Assembly (NCBI GenBank): GCA_037380725.1
Contig: JARRRL010000155.1
Span: 1-6,058 of the forward strand
Length of the DNA stretch: 6,058 bases
Direction of reading: 5' to 3'
From: JARRRL01 sp037380725
Lineage (GTDB): Bacteria > Pseudomonadota > Gammaproteobacteria > Pseudomonadales > JANQJO01
Shown here: positions 1 to 5,552 of the stretch, piece after piece
Numbering within the stretch: position 1 is the first letter of the stretch
Layout of the letters: every line of letters starts with the position of its first letter
Program-made: the position numbers and the translations under genes
Notes under the pieces: model-generated
Database searches by the model: none
What the model was told of the DNA's origin: nothing
Seen by the model: only the letters and a program-made list of their open reading frames with translations

Positions 1-81
1 GCTGGCGACCTCGTTCTTAATAAAGATTTCCCAATGTTCACCGAGAGTGAGGCTTGTACTCTTGCTGAAGTGTTTGCCTGA
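1..81 (+). CDS. 3' end of an unidentified gene (partial)
   Basis: Frame 1 is open from the first base to a TGA at 79-81 and gives a 26-residue C-terminus ending in ...CTLAEVFA. About half of the codons begin with G, which is typical of real coding sequence. The stop lies two bases before the stop of the convergent minus-strand gene at 84, a normal tail-to-tail arrangement. Frame 2 is also open here, but it runs on into the neighbouring gene and reads as a shadow. The fragment is too short to assign a family or function, and it could still be a chance open frame. Confidence 0.45.
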   Translation, partial: AGDLVLNKDFPMFTESEACTLAEVFA

Positions 82-83
82 TC

Positions 84-659
84 TCAATTCAATGGTTCTT
101 CTTCTGTTTGGAGATCCGTTTCATCTTCTGTCTGGAGACAAGGTAGGGCGTCGATGGCACCTTGATCTTGGTCTACAATTGGAAACAGGGAATTGTAACT
201 AACCCGCCATTGCCCGTTCGAGGTGGTGTTTAGTGTCACGGTTTTTTGATTTCGTCGAATGATTTCACCATACATATCTGTTGAAGTACGATGATTGTAA
301 AAACCAACGCGATCACCGATTTTTGTTTCGTTTTTGGTTAAGCCAACTTTTGCTTTCGTTTGGCGTATTTCGACTTCAGCGCCTTCAAGATTGATAAAAT
401 AGTATGGTATATTCCAGCGCATCCCATTGCATTGATTTCTGACGAGTACCCGTGTTCGGTTTAATTTGAGTATGTCAGCAGAAAAAAGACGATTCTCATC
501 AGGGTCAAACCATTGGATGCTCTGGCCGACTTGAATACATCGTTTGATGTTTTGCGTGCGACTGGGTTCGTTCAGCATAACCTTTATGGCTGTACGAAGG
601 CGGAATAAATCAAAAGACGTGGCGTTGCTCAGGGCTTCAAGCAGATTAGAGTAGTTCAT
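84..659 (-). CDS. Uncharacterised protein with two SH3/KOW-like repeats
   Basis: Encodes about 191 residues with no signal peptide or membrane segment, so probably cytoplasmic. Residues 1-40 look helical (MNYSNLLEAL...). Two related beta-rich units follow. Unit 1 (about 43-91) runs VGQSIQWFDP...RTRVLVRN...RWNIPYYFINL; unit 2 (about 113-162) runs IGDRVGFYN...GEIIRRNQKTVTL...WRVSYNSLF. Each has the pattern [VI]G-x-x-[IV]-x-[WF]...R/N-x-[TK]-x-V-x-[VL]...x-W-[NR]-[IV], which resembles small SH3/KOW-type barrels. The tail (about 174-191) is acidic and contains an eight-residue duplication. The frame is open further upstream, to an ATG at 734 and a TTG at 803. I chose the ATG at 659 because the added residues (Pro/Ser/His-rich) look unlike a folded domain, but none of the three starts has a good ribosome site. 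It is divergent from the exporter operon. Function unknown; a nucleic-acid or protein-binding role is only a guess from the fold type. Confidence 0.75.
   Translation of the reverse strand: MNYSNLLEALSNATSFDLFRLRTAIKVMLNEPSRTQNIKRCIQVGQSIQWFDPDENRLFSADILKLNRTRVLVRNQCNGMRWNIPYYFINLEGAEVEIRQTKAKVGLTKNETKIGDRVGFYNHRTSTDMYGEIIRRNQKTVTLNTTSNGQWRVSYNSLFPIVDQDQGAIDALPCLQTEDETDLQTEEEPLN
96..138. repeat. Two-copy 24-bp tandem repeat inside the 84-659 gene
   Basis: Bases 96-114 and 120-138 match at 17 of 19 positions with a 24-bp period (core TCTTCTGT[TC]TGGAGA). The period is eight codons, so the frame is kept. It encodes the repeated acidic C-terminal octapeptides LQTEDETD and LQTEEEPL. It is probably a small slippage-type duplication in a disordered tail. 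Confidence 0.7.
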
Positions 660-700
660 ATTGTGTTTGGAAATATATGTGCTTTGGTGGAAATGATTTA

Positions 701-709
701 TGGTATAAA
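701..709 (+). promoter_or_regulatory. Possible extended -10 element for the exporter operon
   Basis: TGG-TATAAA fits an extended -10 (TGn plus five of six bases of TATAAT). It lies in the space between the divergent genes if the minus-strand gene starts at 659. No good -35 hexamer lies 16-18 bases upstream. The implied leader before the ATG at 837 would be about 120 bases. This is weak evidence and the real promoter may be elsewhere between 660 and 836. Confidence 0.22.
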
Positions 710-836
710 GTGGTAGAAAGACTTGCTGGATCATACCATGTTGTTTTCGTTCCGTATAGGAAGTTGTCGCAGACGGTGAAGGCGCAGCGGGTATGGACGA
801 CAATCAGATACAAAAAAGGCAGATAAAATAAGCGTT

Positions 837-1790
837 ATGAGACGAATACTGGCAGCATTTGCTGTGCTAATTCTGGTGATCAGCGTGGTGGCCTGTCAAC
901 CTGCGGCACCGGGAGTTCATGGCTATGTTGAAGGCGAGTTTATCCGAGTCGCGCCAACCAGTGCTGGCTTGCTGGAGACCATATCGGTAACGCGTGGACA
1001 AACGGTGCGACAAGGCGAGGAGTTGTTTTCGCTTGATTTAACGGAATTGACGGCTGGGCGGGACAAAGCGCTCATGGAATTGAAGCACGCACAGGCTATA
1101 TGGAGTGATCTGAAGAAGGGTGCGCGCGCAGAAGAAATCGAAGTGATTCGAAAACAACAAGCACAAGCACAAGCGCAGCGAATCAATGCGCAATTGGAAT
1201 ACGAGCGGGTACAACGTCTCAGTCAAACGGGGGCGACGAGTGTGTCAGCGCGGGATAATGCGAAGGCCGTTCTGGATAGCGCCACCGCGCGAGTGGACGA
1301 ATTGGTGGCGCAATTGAAAACCGCTCGTTTGGGGGCTCGACCGGATCAAATCGATGCCGCTCTGGCCACCGTCAACAGTGCGAAACAGATTGTGGCGCAG
1401 TTTGAAAAGAAACGAAAAGATGCCGCGCCGCTGGCTCCGGCAGCCGGTGTTGTTGAAGACACGTATTTTCAAGCCGGGGAATACGTGGCGGCAGGGCAAC
1501 CGGTTGTGAGTGTCTTAGCGCCTGATCACATTAAAATTCGGTTTTATGTGTCCCAAAAAAGGGTGCCGAAACTGAAGGTGGGGCACCCGGTGAGCATTCG
1601 ATGTGATGGCTGCGCTGATCCCATTGAGGCGCACATCGACTACATTGCCCCTCGATCGGAATACACGCCACCGGTTATTTTCAGTGTGGAATCCAGAAAT
1701 AAATTAGTGTTTCTGATTGAGGCGAAACCAAACAATTTTCACTCCGAACTGAGGCCGGGTTTACCCGTGGATGTTGACCTGGGTTTGTGA
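837..1790 (+). CDS. HlyD/AcrA-family periplasmic adaptor lipoprotein of an ABC exporter
   Basis: A 317-residue membrane fusion protein linking an inner-membrane ABC transporter to an outer-membrane channel. Residues 1-19 form a lipoprotein signal peptide with lipobox VVAC, making Cys20 the likely lipidated N-terminus, so it would be anchored in the inner membrane facing the periplasm. Residues about 28-68 are the first half of the lipoyl-like domain (GYVEGEFIRVAP...GQTVRQGEELFSLD). Residues about 70-193 are a long Ala/Gln/Glu-rich coiled-coil hairpin, and 197-227 are the second lipoyl half (APAAGVVEDTYFQAGEYVAAG). The beta-barrel runs from about 231 to the end. At the hairpin tip, R124-x3-L128-x6-S135 fits the RLS motif used by AcrA/MacA-type adaptors to contact TolC. 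A C-x2-C pair (C256, C259) lies in the beta-barrel. The overall pattern (IAPRSEYTPPVIFS near 269-283) recalls the E. coli YbhG/YhiI group. It is the first gene of a three-gene operon, 40 bp before the ATPase. The nearest SD-like sequence (AAAGG, 815-819) is rather far from the ATG. Substrate unknown. Confidence 0.9.
   Translation: MRRILAAFAVLILVISVVACQPAAPGVHGYVEGEFIRVAPTSAGLLETISVTRGQTVRQGEELFSLDLTELTAGRDKALMELKHAQAIWSDLKKGARAEEIEVIRKQQAQAQAQRINAQLEYERVQRLSQTGATSVSARDNAKAVLDSATARVDELVAQLKTARLGARPDQIDAALATVNSAKQIVAQFEKKRKDAAPLAPAAGVVEDTYFQAGEYVAAGQPVVSVLAPDHIKIRFYVSQKRVPKLKVGHPVSIRCDGCADPIEAHIDYIAPRSEYTPPVIFSVESRNKLVFLIEAKPNNFHSELRPGLPVDVDLGL
1158..1175. repeat. CAAGCA hexamer repeat in the coiled-coil coding region
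   Basis: Three consecutive copies of CAAGC[AG] encode an alternating Gln/Ala run (QAQAQAQ, near residues 108-114) in the adaptor hairpin. It is in frame and fits a helical coiled coil. Nothing suggests it is more than a low-complexity stretch. Confidence 0.6.
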
Positions 1791-1830
1791 GGTGGAGCGG
1801 GATAAGACAGGACCGCAATCCTGAGCGAGT

Positions 1831-2808
1831 GTGCCTGAGAAAAATACTATGCACGATACACACGACCCAGCTGAGATCGATTATGCCATCAACGTGAGAA
1901 ATCTCACCAAGTGTTATGGCAGTAAAACGGTTGTGGATCATTTTGATGTGCGGGTGCCTAGGGGTAAAATCTATGGTTTTCTCGGACCAAACGGCAGCGG
2001 CAAGACGACCACGCTGCGCATGATTTGTGGCTTACTGACGCCCGATGAAGGCGACGGAACGTGCTTGGGTTTGGATATTAAAACCCAAGCCTTGGACATT
2101 AAGAAACGCATTGGATACATGACCCAGAAATTCAGCTTCTGGGAAGATTTGAGTATTCGTGAGAATTTAAAGTTTGTTGCTGAGATTTATGGACTTGATC
2201 GACGACGAGAGCGTGTGAATGAAGCGCTGGCGCAGCTGAATCTCACGCATCGGCGGCATCAATTGGCTGGCCAGTTGTCGGGCGGGTGGAAGCAGCGCTT
2301 GGCCTTGGCGGCTTGTGTCTTGCATGAACCTGAATTATTGCTCTTGGATGAACCCACAGCGGGCGTGGATCCAAAAGCGCGCCGTGAATTTTGGGATGAA
2401 ATCCACCGATTGGCTGCGAAAGGAATGACGGTTTTGGTCAGTACGCACTATATGGATGAGGCCGAACGCTGTCACGCTATTATTTACATGAGTTATGGCA
2501 AGTTGGTGACACAAGGCACGGTACAGGAGGTCATTGCGGGAGCTGGGCTTACCACATGGGTGGTGCGAGGGGAGGGCTTGATGCGTTTGGCCTCAGAACT
2601 GGCGAACAATCCGGCGGTCACAACCGTTGCCCCGTTTGGTGACAGCTTACACGTGAGTGGTACCAATAAAGCAAAACTGGAAGCGGCATTGCGTGTTTAT
2701 TTTGATCATCCCGCTTACGCATGGCGTGAAGAATCGCCGTCCTTTGAAGATGTATTTATTCGCTACATGGCTGATGCGGATGACAACTTCCTGCCTAGTT
2801 CATCATAA
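1831..2808 (+). CDS. ABC transporter ATP-binding protein, ABC-2 exporter type (single NBD)
   Basis: A 325-residue cytoplasmic ATPase that powers the exporter. All nucleotide-binding motifs are present: A-loop Tyr29, Walker A GPNGSGKT (52-59), Q-loop Gln99, signature LSGGWKQR (149-156), Walker B LLLLDEP (169-175) with catalytic Glu174, D-loop AGVD (177-180) and switch His206 in VSTHYMDEAERC. Trp instead of Gln in the signature, and the THYMDEAERC wording, are typical of the YbhF/RbbA group. Residues about 240-325 form a small C-terminal domain ending in the family-like SFEDVFIRYM. E. coli YbhF carries two NBDs in one chain; this protein has one, so a homodimer is expected. The GTG at 1831 opens the frame. 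The ATG at 1849 (protein MHDTHDPAEI...) is an equally good start, with a short GAGA eight bases upstream. The permease gene follows after only 12 bp. Confidence 0.93.
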   Translation: MPEKNTMHDTHDPAEIDYAINVRNLTKCYGSKTVVDHFDVRVPRGKIYGFLGPNGSGKTTTLRMICGLLTPDEGDGTCLGLDIKTQALDIKKRIGYMTQKFSFWEDLSIRENLKFVAEIYGLDRRRERVNEALAQLNLTHRRHQLAGQLSGGWKQRLALAACVLHEPELLLLDEPTAGVDPKARREFWDEIHRLAAKGMTVLVSTHYMDEAERCHAIIYMSYGKLVTQGTVQEVIAGAGLTTWVVRGEGLMRLASELANNPAVTTVAPFGDSLHVSGTNKAKLEAALRVYFDHPAYAWREESPSFEDVFIRYMADADDNFLPSSS

Positions 2809-2820
2809 CGAGACAATACG

Positions 2821-3954
2821 ATGAGTCTCTTTTCCTTTCGACGTGCTTATGCGGTTCTGCTGAAAGAATTTACCCAACTGGGCCGTGATGTGGTGACCTT
2901 GCGGATGATCATTTTGGTACCCATTATGCAATTGCTGCTGTTTGGCTACGCCTTGAATACCGATCCCAAGTATCTGCCCACAGCGCTTATTTCACAAGAC
3001 AACAGCGCGTTATCGCGCGCCGTTGTAGCCGGACTGCGGAACACAAGATATTTTTCGATTGATTATGAGGTGTCATCCGATGCCGAAGGGCATGAATTGC
3101 TTAAAAGTGGCAAGGTCTTGTTTGTCGTAACCATTCCGGCGCATTTTGAGCGACGGGTTGTGCGGGGAGAGCGTCCGCACATGTTGATTGAAGTCGATGG
3201 CAGTGATCCGGTCGCCAGTTCTGGTGCCTTGTTGGCGGCAAATGGTATGTTGAATACACTTTTTCAAGAAGAATTCACCGGTTCGTTGGCGACTTTGAAA
3301 CCAGGCGCGCCACCGTTTGATTTGCGTATTCAACGTTTGTATAACCCAGAAGGGTTTACGCGTTACAACATTGTGCCGGGTTTGATTGCCACAATTCTAA
3401 CCATGACGGGGATCATGATGACCGCGTTGTCCATGACGCGTGAACGTGAGCGCGGCACCATGGAAAACCTCTTGGCCATGCCGATCTCGCCCTTAGAAGT
3501 GATGGTCGGTAAAATTACACCTTATGTGTTGGTTGGTTTTTTTCAATCTGTCTTGATCGTTCTTGTCGCGAAGGTGTTATTCGAAGTGCCTGTGGTAGGC
3601 AGTTTGATGCTCTTGTTTGGCACGTTGACGGTATTTATTACGTGTAACATGGCCTTGGGTTTTACGCTCTCAGCGATCGCACAAAACCAGACTCAGGCGT
3701 TGCAAATGTCGTTTATGGTGATGTTGCCTTCGATTTTACTTTCGGGATTTTTGTTTCCCTTTATGGGGATGCCGCTGTGGGCGCAAGTCATGGGGAGTGT
3801 GCTGCCCGCTACGCATTTTATCAATATCTCGCGCGGTATTTTACTCAAAGGCAGTCAGTTCAACGAAATCTGGCCTCACCTGTGGCCTCTGCTGGTATTT
3901 ATGGTGCTCATAACGATCATTGCCGTGAAGCGCTATCGACGGACCCTGGATTAA
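2821..3954 (+). CDS. ABC-2 family transporter permease (YbhS/YbhR/YhhJ-like)
   Basis: A 377-residue inner-membrane permease of the usual family length. It has the ABC-2 layout: a short cytoplasmic N-terminus with an amphipathic stretch (AVLLKEFTQLGRD), TM1 at about 28-45, and a large periplasmic domain (about 48-180). TM2 to TM6 lie near 184-205, 233-254, 258-284, 294-318 and 349-369. The cytoplasmic loop after TM2 carries the family hallmark RERERGTMENLLAMPIS (207-223) followed by E226 and GK (230-231), the coupling region to the ATPase. SGFLFPFMGMP in TM5 and the THFINISRGILLKG segment (331-344) are also characteristic. Only one permease gene is present, so it should work as a homodimer with the upstream ATPase, in contrast to the YbhS/YbhR pair. 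It ends the operon, because the next gene is convergent. Such systems export drugs, lipids or other compounds; the substrate here cannot be inferred. Confidence 0.92.
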   Translation: MSLFSFRRAYAVLLKEFTQLGRDVVTLRMIILVPIMQLLLFGYALNTDPKYLPTALISQDNSALSRAVVAGLRNTRYFSIDYEVSSDAEGHELLKSGKVLFVVTIPAHFERRVVRGERPHMLIEVDGSDPVASSGALLAANGMLNTLFQEEFTGSLATLKPGAPPFDLRIQRLYNPEGFTRYNIVPGLIATILTMTGIMMTALSMTRERERGTMENLLAMPISPLEVMVGKITPYVLVGFFQSVLIVLVAKVLFEVPVVGSLMLLFGTLTVFITCNMALGFTLSAIAQNQTQALQMSFMVMLPSILLSGFLFPFMGMPLWAQVMGSVLPATHFINISRGILLKGSQFNEIWPHLWPLLVFMVLITIIAVKRYRRTLD

Positions 3955-3982
3955 CCGCTCATCGTAAGCGATTACCGATACG

Positions 3983-4018
3983 GCTTAAATTCGAAATGAA
4001 TGGATTCGAATTTAAAGC
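3983..4018. terminator. Long AT-rich inverted repeat between convergent genes, possible terminator
   Basis: GCTTAAATTCGAA (3983-3995) pairs with TTCGAATTTAAAGC (4005-4018) around a nine-base loop, giving a 13-bp stem with one bulged A. It sits in the 125-bp gap between the permease stop and the stop of the convergent minus-strand gene, where a bidirectional terminator would be expected. The stem is AT-rich, and the following T-run is only three bases on the plus strand and absent on the minus strand. It is therefore not a textbook intrinsic terminator. Confidence 0.45.
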
Positions 4019-4079
4019 GTTTCGATACACATATCGATCACATACCCATTCACATTCCGCGAGCGCGTCACCGCATTGA

Positions 4080-4676
4080 CTACGTATCCAATGTAAAGCC
4101 ATCGTTAAAATTCATGTGACCGCCGTGTAAGTTGCAATGAGAAATTAAAATGATAAAAGCTGCACTGTTTAATTGTGCTTTAGAAACCGGAATCGTGTAA
4201 TCAAACGTGGTCAGTCCGGCTGTGATATCCGCTGCTGGCGTGTCAAATTCCACCGACGGCACCGCATCGCCTGCAAACCAAATATCGACCCCAGCAATAT
4301 TATGAGCGGCGGTCACGGCGTGCGAGCACACTACGTTTAAATTGACGAGTGTGTCGTCTGCGGGGTCATCGAGAATGCTTTTCACATACGGTGTGTGGTT
4401 GAAATCAGCCGTATCTAAGACGAGACCACCCAAGCCGCCTGCCAAGGTATCCGCAGCCAAATACGCTTTGGTATTGTACTGTGATTCCTGAGCCGTGCCG
4501 GCGCGATCACTGTAAAAAGTCGCGATGTCCTTTATTTCCGCGTGACTGGGCATTCGAATTGTTTTGCCAGCCGCTACGGCCTGTTTCATGCTGCCGCCGG
4601 AGGTGTACAGAATAGATGCCGTCCCCACCAGCGCGCAGTAAGATCCCACTTGGTTGAAAAATTCTCTTCTTTTCAT
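4080..4676 (-). CDS. Tat-exported superoxide-reductase-like protein (soluble paralog)
   Basis: A 198-residue protein. The N-terminus MKRREFF is a twin-arginine motif (R3-R4), followed by an uncharged stretch (about 10-28) and a possible signal peptidase site near AVA-A (33-36). There is no lipobox, so the mature protein is probably periplasmic and soluble. The C-terminal half fits the iron-site domain of superoxide reductases (desulfoferrodoxin/neelaredoxin): His94 in NHTP (compare EKHVP), His119 and His125 spaced H-x5-H in CSHAVTAAH (compare HPMEPEH), and Cys181 and His184 in CNLHG (compare CNxHG). The Glu-Lys before the first His is replaced by Phe-Asn. Residues about 40-92 form a block shared with its upstream paralog, including 20 identical residues at 66-85. 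It lies 47 bp downstream of that paralog in the same direction, so probably the same transcript. The ribosome site is weak (TGAG about 9-12 bases upstream). The likely chemistry is reduction of superoxide to peroxide in the periplasm, inferred from motifs only; a non-catalytic metal-binding role is the alternative. No electron donor gene is visible. Confidence 0.8.
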   Translation of the reverse strand: MKRREFFNQVGSYCALVGTASILYTSGGSMKQAVAAGKTIRMPSHAEIKDIATFYSDRAGTAQESQYNTKAYLAADTLAGGLGGLVLDTADFNHTPYVKSILDDPADDTLVNLNVVCSHAVTAAHNIAGVDIWFAGDAVPSVEFDTPAADITAGLTTFDYTIPVSKAQLNSAAFIILISHCNLHGGHMNFNDGFTLDT

Positions 4677-4723
4677 AATGGATAACTCATATTTGATGAA
4701 TTCATACTATTTCGGGCGATCGC

Positions 4724-5452
4724 TTACGTATTCAGTCTCTCAGCCGCCCCATCGATCCTCTCACCGTCATTCAGATTGAGATGGCCACCATGCAGATTGC
4801 AATGAGAAACCAGAACGACATATTGCGCTCCTTCCAAAATTTCCTTTGGTATTGGAACCACGCAGGTGAATTCCGGTAGGCCAGCGGCAATATCTGCTGC
4901 AGGCGTGACGTATTGTGCAGTGGGGCTTACATCGCCATCTATCCAGATGTCAACACCACCGATGTAGTGTTCAGCACTTACCGCATGGCCACAATGGATA
5001 CTTAAATCATACGATTGACCATTTTCAGCAATCTTTTTAACATGAGGAATGTGGTTGACATCGGCGGCGTCTAGGATGAGCCCACCCAGTCCACCTGCCA
5101 GTGTATCGGCAGCTAAGTACGCTTTTGTGTTGTATTGCTCTTCCTGCGGATTGCTCGCTCGATTTCTGTAGAACGCTCCAATCATGCGCAATTCTTGATG
5201 TCGAGGTAATCGGGTTGCTCTACCCACGGTAATGATAACAGGGTCAGGCGCAGGTGCAGGCGTAGGTGCAGGCGTGCTACTGTCTCCTACCCCTGCATTC
5301 GATCCATTATTCCCGTTATCCGTTCCTGAGTTGCCCCCAAGCCCAAACCCGGGTAATCCGGCTGCTCCACAAGCAGGCAGTAAAGCTGCACTGCCTACAA
5401 TCGTGCCGTAAGCTGATAATGTGTGAATGAACTCTCTTCTCTTCATGCTCAT
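4724..5452 (-). CDS. Tat-exported superoxide-reductase-like lipoprotein
   Basis: A 242-residue protein from the ATG at 5452 (MSMKRREF). That start is chosen because AGAGG lies 10 bases upstream and it places the twin arginines (R5-R6) at the extreme N-terminus; the open frame reaches an ATG at 5482. The hydrophobic segment ends in lipobox LPAC, making Cys28 a likely lipid-anchor site. A Gly/Asn/Ser-rich stretch and an (Ala/Thr)-Pro repeat (about 29-71) form a flexible tether. The C-terminal part matches the superoxide reductase iron centre: His134 (NHIP), His156 and His162 (H-x5-H in GHAVSAEHYI), Cys218 and His221 (CNLHG). Val-Asn replaces the usual Glu-Lys before His134. Extra conserved Cys154, His217 and His224 flank the site. 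It is roughly half identical by eye to the downstream paralog over about 150 residues, best explained by an old tandem duplication. It is the first gene of the pair. The redox partner and true activity are unknown; no desulforedoxin-type Cys4 domain is present. Confidence 0.82.
   Translation of the reverse strand: MSMKRREFIHTLSAYGTIVGSAALLPACGAAGLPGFGLGGNSGTDNGNNGSNAGVGDSSTPAPTPAPAPDPVIITVGRATRLPRHQELRMIGAFYRNRASNPQEEQYNTKAYLAADTLAGGLGGLILDAADVNHIPHVKKIAENGQSYDLSIHCGHAVSAEHYIGGVDIWIDGDVSPTAQYVTPAADIAAGLPEFTCVVPIPKEILEGAQYVVLVSHCNLHGGHLNLNDGERIDGAAERLNT
5247..5276. repeat. Hexamer tandem repeat encoding a Pro-rich tether
   Basis: Five consecutive variants of GG[CT]G[CT][AG] (GGCGCA, GGTGCA, GGCGTA, GGTGCA, GGCGTG). 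Read on the minus strand in frame they encode alternating Thr/Ala-Pro (TPAPTPAPAP), the extended linker between the lipid anchor and the folded domain. Repeats of this kind can vary in number between strains. Confidence 0.7.
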
Positions 5453-5462
5453 AAAGCGTAAA

Positions 5463-5467
5463 CCTCT
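5463..5467 (-). promoter_or_regulatory. Ribosome binding site that sets the start of the lipoprotein gene
   Basis: AGAGG on the minus strand, 10 bases before the ATG at 5452. It argues against the longer open frame starting at 5482, which has only a weak AAGA upstream and would bury the twin-arginine motif behind 12 extra residues. Confidence 0.6.
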
Positions 5468-5523
5468 AATTTTAACTTGCATTCTTGTCGTTCTGTTAAA
5501 AATGCAATTTTTTTATTTGAATT

Positions 5524-5552
5524 TTTATATGTCGTGTCCTGTGGAGCATAAA
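5524..5552 (-). promoter_or_regulatory. Candidate sigma70-type promoter for the superoxide-reductase-like pair
   Basis: On the minus strand, TATAAA (5529-5524, five of six consensus bases) follows TTTATG (5552-5547, a poor -35) with a 17-base spacer. The predicted transcript start near 5517 would give a leader of roughly 65 bases. The region is AT-rich, so chance matches are likely. Confidence 0.35.

Noticed and set aside
660..803. N-terminal extension of the 84-659 gene to ATG 734 or TTG 803
   Set aside because: No convincing ribosome site precedes either start, and the extra residues look like translated promoter DNA. It cannot be fully excluded.
923..1499. Minus-strand open frames inside the adaptor gene
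   Set aside because: They are antisense shadows of a well-supported gene, with Cys/Arg-rich low-complexity translations.
3672..3679. GCGATCGC octamer (also at 4716-4723), reminiscent of the cyanobacterial HIP1 site
   Set aside because: Only two copies in 6 kb, far below HIP1 density in cyanobacteria, and the gene content does not suggest cyanobacteria.
3777..4079. 100-codon plus-strand open frame overlapping the permease 3' end
   Set aside because: It lies mostly within the permease gene in another frame, has unnatural composition (His/Ser/Arg-rich end) and resembles no family.
3963..4727. 10-bp inverted match (CGTAAGCGAT at 3963-3972, ATCGCTTACG at 4718-4727) flanking the soluble paralog gene
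   Set aside because: Matches of this length are expected by chance in 6 kb, and there is no transposase or target duplication to suggest a mobile unit.
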